This document shows positions 40,455 through 43,351 of a stretch of DNA of 43,351 nt, piece by piece. The notes under the pieces were generated by a model, which was not told the DNA's origin, searched no databases, and saw nothing but the letters and a program-made list of their open reading frames with translations. Positions within the stretch are counted from its first letter, which is position 1. The number at the start of each line of letters is the position of its first letter. A program made the position numbers and the translations under genes. The stretch comes from Pseudomonas gessardii (lineage in GTDB: Bacteria; Pseudomonadota; Gammaproteobacteria; Pseudomonadales; Pseudomonadaceae), in assembly GCF_001983165.1 (NCBI RefSeq), contig NZ_MNPU01000050.1:1-43351 (forward strand). Reading direction: 5' to 3'.

Positions 40455-43133
40455 ATGAACGGTTTTGTCAAGACAGTCCAGCAAACAGCCATTGACCCGC
40501 AGGAACTCACCGAGTGGCGCGACGCCCTGGATTCCCTGGTGCGCCATGCCGGCCCTGAGCGCGCGCGGCAGATCCTCGATATGCTGGCCGACGCCGGCAA
40601 TACCCCGGCCATCGGCTGGAAGCCACGCCATGGCACGCCGTATATCAACAGCATCAGCGTGGCCCAGCAGCCGCACTTTCCCGGTGACCTGGCCACCGAA
40701 GAGCGCCTGGCCTCGCTGGTGCGCTGGAATGCCCTGGCCATGGTGGTGCGCGCCAACCAGGCCTATGGCGAGTTGGGCGGTCATATCGCCAGCTACGCCA
40801 GCGCGGCGGACCTGTTCGAGGTGGGTTTCAACCATTTTTTCCGGGCACGCCACAACAACATGGGCGGCGACCTGGTGTTCTACCAGCCGCATTCCGCGCC
40901 TGGTATCTATGCGCGGGCCTTTCTTGAAGGGCGCTTGAGCGAGCAGGACCTGGCCCACTATCGCCAGGAACTGGGTGCCGTCAAGGCCGGCGCCCGTGGC
41001 CTGTCGAGCTATCCGCACCCGTGGTTGATGCCGGACTTCTGGCAGTTCCCCACCGGCTCCATGGGCATTGGCCCGATCAGCTCGATTTTCCAGGCGCGGT
41101 TTATGCGCTACCTGCACCATCGCGGCTTGCAGGACACCACCGACCGCCACGTCTGGGGCGTGTTCGGCGACGGCGAAATGGACGAGCCGGAAAGCATGTC
41201 GGCCCTGACCCTGGCCGCCCGCGAAGGCTTGGACAACCTGACCTGGGTGGTCAACTGCAACCTGCAACGCCTCGATGGCCCGGTGCGTGGCAATGGGCGG
41301 ATCATCGACGAGCTGGAGGCGCTGTTTGCCGGTGCCGGCTGGAACGTGATCAAGCTGGTCTGGGGGTCGGACTGGGATGCCTTGCTGGCCAAGGATGAGG
41401 ACGGTGCGTTGGTGCGCACCTTGTCCCAGACCGTGGACGGGCAGTTCCAGACCTTTGCCGCCAAGGACGGTGCCTATAACCGCGAACACTTCTTCGGCCA
41501 GAGCGAGTCCCTGGCCAAGCTGGTGGCTGGCTTGAGCGACGAGCAGATCGACCGTCTCAAGCGCGGCGGCCACGACATGCTGAAAATCCATGCGGCCTAT
41601 CATGCGGCGCGGCGGGTCAAGGGGCGCCCTACGGTGATCCTGGCCCAGACCAAGAAGGGCTTTGGCATGGGCGAGGCCGGGCAGGGCAAGATGACCACCC
41701 ACCAGCAGAAAAAACTCGACCGCGAGGCGCTGATCGCCTTTCGCAACCGCTTCCAATTGCCCCTGAGCGATGAGCAGACCGAATCCCTGAGCTTCTACAA
41801 ACCCGCCGCCGACAGTGCCGAAATGCGCTACCTGCACCAGCGCCGCGCCGCCTTGGGCGGTTATGTACCCAGCCGCAGCCAGAGCGCCGAACCGGTGCCT
41901 GTGCCGCCGGTGAGTGGCTACGGCGGTTTCGCGACCCAGGCCCAAGGCAAGGAAATGTCCACCACCATGGCCTTTGTGCGCATGCTCAGCAATTTGCTCA
42001 AGGACAAGGCCCTGGGCCCGCGTATCGTGCCGATTGTCGCCGACGAGGCACGCACTTTCGGCATGGCCAACCTGTTCAAGCAGATCGGCATTTATTCCAG
42101 CGTCGGCCAGCGCTACGAGCCGGAGGACATTGGCTCGATTCTCAGCTACCGCGAAGCCACCGACGGGCAGATCCTCGAAGAAGGCATCAGCGAAGCCAGC
42201 GCCATCAGCTCCTGGGTCGCGGCGGCCACCAGTTACTCGGTGCATGGCTTGCGCATGTTGCCGTTCTACATCTACTACTCGATGTTCGGCTTCCAGCGGG
42301 TGGGCGACCTGATCTGGGCCGCTGCCGACCAGCGCGCTCGGGGCTTCTTGCTCGGCGCCACGGCAGGGCGTACCACCCTGGGTGGCGAGGGCCTGCAGCA
42401 CCAGGACGGCAGCAGCCACCTGATGGCCGCGACCGTGCCCAACTGCCGCGCCTACGACCCGGCGTTTGCCGGCGAATTTGCAGTGATTCTCGACCACGGC
42501 ATGCGCCAGATGCTTGAGCACGATGTGGACGAGTTCTACTACGTGACCCTGATGAACGAAAACTACCCGCAACCGAGCCTGCCCGAGGGCGTCGAGGCGG
42601 CGATCATCAAGGGCCTGTACCGCCTTGATGGCAGTGCCGGCGCCAAGGTGCGCCTGCTCGGTTCCGGCACCCTGGTGCGCGAGGCCCAGGTCGCCGCGCA
42701 GTTGCTGGCAGACGACTGGCAGATCGACAGCGAGGTGTTCAGCGTGACCAGCTTCAGCGAACTGGCCCGTGAGGCGCGGGAGGTGGAGCGCTGGAACCGC
42801 CTGCATCCCCTGCAAAGCCCACGGCGCAGCCACCTGGCGAGCTGCCTGCCCGAGGGCGCGCCGGTGGTGGCCGTGTCGGACTATGTGCGGGCTGTGCCGC
42901 AGATGATCGGTTCATACCTGGGGTCGAACTACACCGTGCTCGGCACCGATGGCTTCGGGCGCAGCGACACCCGGGCGGCGCTGCGTGATTTCTTCGAGGT
43001 GGACCGCCACCATATCGTGCTGGCCGCGTTGGCCGCCCTGGTGGAGCAGGGCAGCCTGGAGGCGCAGGTGTGTCAGCAGGCGATTGAACGGTACGGCCTG
43101 CACACCGAGCGTGCGGCGTCCTGGACCCACTGA
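40455..43133 (+). CDS. AceE-like homodimeric 2-oxoacid dehydrogenase E1
   Basis: The 892-residue ThDP enzyme has the E1 homodimer layout with the ThDP motif GDGEMDEPES ... NCNLQRLDGPVRGN (about residues 239-285), the transketolase-like centre (AQTKKGFGMGEAGQGKMTTHQQKKLD), and a C-terminal lobe (GYVPSRS...LEEGISEASAISSWVAAATSY). It starts at ATG 40455 with AGGTG upstream. No E2 or E3 gene is near, so it is a paralogue of AceE or of MdeB (2-oxobutyrate E1 in methionine degradation). Substrate preference cannot be told from sequence; pairing with a shared E2 is likely. Confidence 0.92.
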   Translation: MNGFVKTVQQTAIDPQELTEWRDALDSLVRHAGPERARQILDMLADAGNTPAIGWKPRHGTPYINSISVAQQPHFPGDLATEERLASLVRWNALAMVVRANQAYGELGGHIASYASAADLFEVGFNHFFRARHNNMGGDLVFYQPHSAPGIYARAFLEGRLSEQDLAHYRQELGAVKAGARGLSSYPHPWLMPDFWQFPTGSMGIGPISSIFQARFMRYLHHRGLQDTTDRHVWGVFGDGEMDEPESMSALTLAAREGLDNLTWVVNCNLQRLDGPVRGNGRIIDELEALFAGAGWNVIKLVWGSDWDALLAKDEDGALVRTLSQTVDGQFQTFAAKDGAYNREHFFGQSESLAKLVAGLSDEQIDRLKRGGHDMLKIHAAYHAARRVKGRPTVILAQTKKGFGMGEAGQGKMTTHQQKKLDREALIAFRNRFQLPLSDEQTESLSFYKPAADSAEMRYLHQRRAALGGYVPSRSQSAEPVPVPPVSGYGGFATQAQGKEMSTTMAFVRMLSNLLKDKALGPRIVPIVADEARTFGMANLFKQIGIYSSVGQRYEPEDIGSILSYREATDGQILEEGISEASAISSWVAAATSYSVHGLRMLPFYIYYSMFGFQRVGDLIWAAADQRARGFLLGATAGRTTLGGEGLQHQDGSSHLMAATVPNCRAYDPAFAGEFAVILDHGMRQMLEHDVDEFYYVTLMNENYPQPSLPEGVEAAIIKGLYRLDGSAGAKVRLLGSGTLVREAQVAAQLLADDWQIDSEVFSVTSFSELAREAREVERWNRLHPLQSPRRSHLASCLPEGAPVVAVSDYVRAVPQMIGSYLGSNYTVLGTDGFGRSDTRAALRDFFEVDRHHIVLAALAALVEQGSLEAQVCQQAIERYGLHTERAASWTH

Positions 43134-43159
43134 CACCTCAAGGTATAGGAGGACTCATT

Positions 43160-43238
43160 GTGGGAGCGGGCTTGCCCGCGATGGCGGTGGGTCAGTCACC
43201 TATGCATCAACTGACACTACGCCTTCGCGGGCAAGCCC
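43160..43238. repeat. REPIN hairpin downstream of the E1 gene
   Basis: GTGGGAGCGGGCTTGCCCGCGA at 43160 and its complement-like CGCGGGCAAGCCC at 43226-43238 form a REP doublet, 26 bp after the E1 stop. It is the same class of repeat as that at 29591 (with a different inner sequence). Confidence 0.85.
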
Positions 43239-43315
43239 TAATGCCAGTCAGTTAAGAAATTGACTTCTCCGCCAAGCAATAATAGAAACGGGCTCTGTTT
43301 TTATGAGTTCGTTTC

Positions 43316-43351
43316 ATGCCCCTCCAAAACGATCTTCAAGAAGTTACCAAG
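43316..43351 (+). CDS. Possible gene start cut by the window edge
   Basis: An ATG at 43316 opens MPLQNDLQEVTK to the end of the window; a second frame from ATG 43303 is also open. No ribosome site is clear and the stretch is too short to judge. Confidence 0.2.
   Translation, partial: MPLQNDLQEVTK

Noticed and set aside
40398..42833. 811-codon minus-strand frame antisense to the E1 gene
   Set aside because: No domain, unusual composition, fully covered by the well-supported AceE-like gene.

Overview
The window looks like chromosome of a Pseudomonas, most likely of the fluorescens group. The evidence is gene content: OprD porin, standalone aroA, phosphatidylcholine synthase, LhgO with a FadR-type regulator, a Bcr/CflA pump with TetR, REP/REPIN hairpins of the 'GTGGGAGC...' type, and high-GC coding sequence. 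It falls into an accessory left half (about 1-20,640) and an ordinary chromosomal right half (about 20,640-43,351), with a tRNA-Leu gene and a tyrosine integrase at the border.

Left half. Bases 1-904 are a scrapyard of IS21-family remnants: an istB tail, an istA head and three different sets of 23-24 bp terminal repeats. The last element cuts off the end of a small P-loop kinase gene (905-1275). A 134 bp copy of the 3' end of a LysR gene (1372-1505) repeats the end of the intact LysR gene at 4943-5076. The six differences between the copies are all synonymous. Between the copies lie a secreted cyclase-family hydrolase and a divergent OprD porin. Next come LysR/LysE, a VOC protein, a second LysE, a 27-residue membrane protein, two small envelope proteins, a two-component system whose sensor has Asp/His-rich periplasmic clusters, and a run of orphan lipoproteins and secreted proteins (10.8-13.3 kb). 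A 5'-truncated IS66 element sits beside an internal scrap of a SRAP (YedK) gene. After it is a tight three-gene operon: an unrecognised protein (apparently frameshifted), a homospermidine-synthase-like enzyme, and an MFS transporter. This is the best candidate here for an undescribed small-molecule pathway. An integrase next to tRNA-Leu(TAA) closes the region.

Right half. The genes are a TetR-controlled Bcr/CflA efflux pump with a visible palindromic operator; a Fur-box-preceded TonB-dependent receptor; an EAL phosphodiesterase with a receiver lacking its Asp; a VOC protein; a CAP-domain protein; and an L-2-hydroxyglutarate module (MHS transporter, lhgO, GntR regulator) whose two promoters share a 15 bp operator. 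These are followed by a divergent MFS/LysR pair, a GNAT acetyltransferase, a low-GC 73-residue orphan, aroA, a UPF0149 protein, a TauE/SafE permease, phosphatidylcholine synthase, an RlmI-like methyltransferase and an AceE-like E1 enzyme with no E2/E3 partner nearby. No CRISPR array, rRNA or toxin-antitoxin pair was seen.
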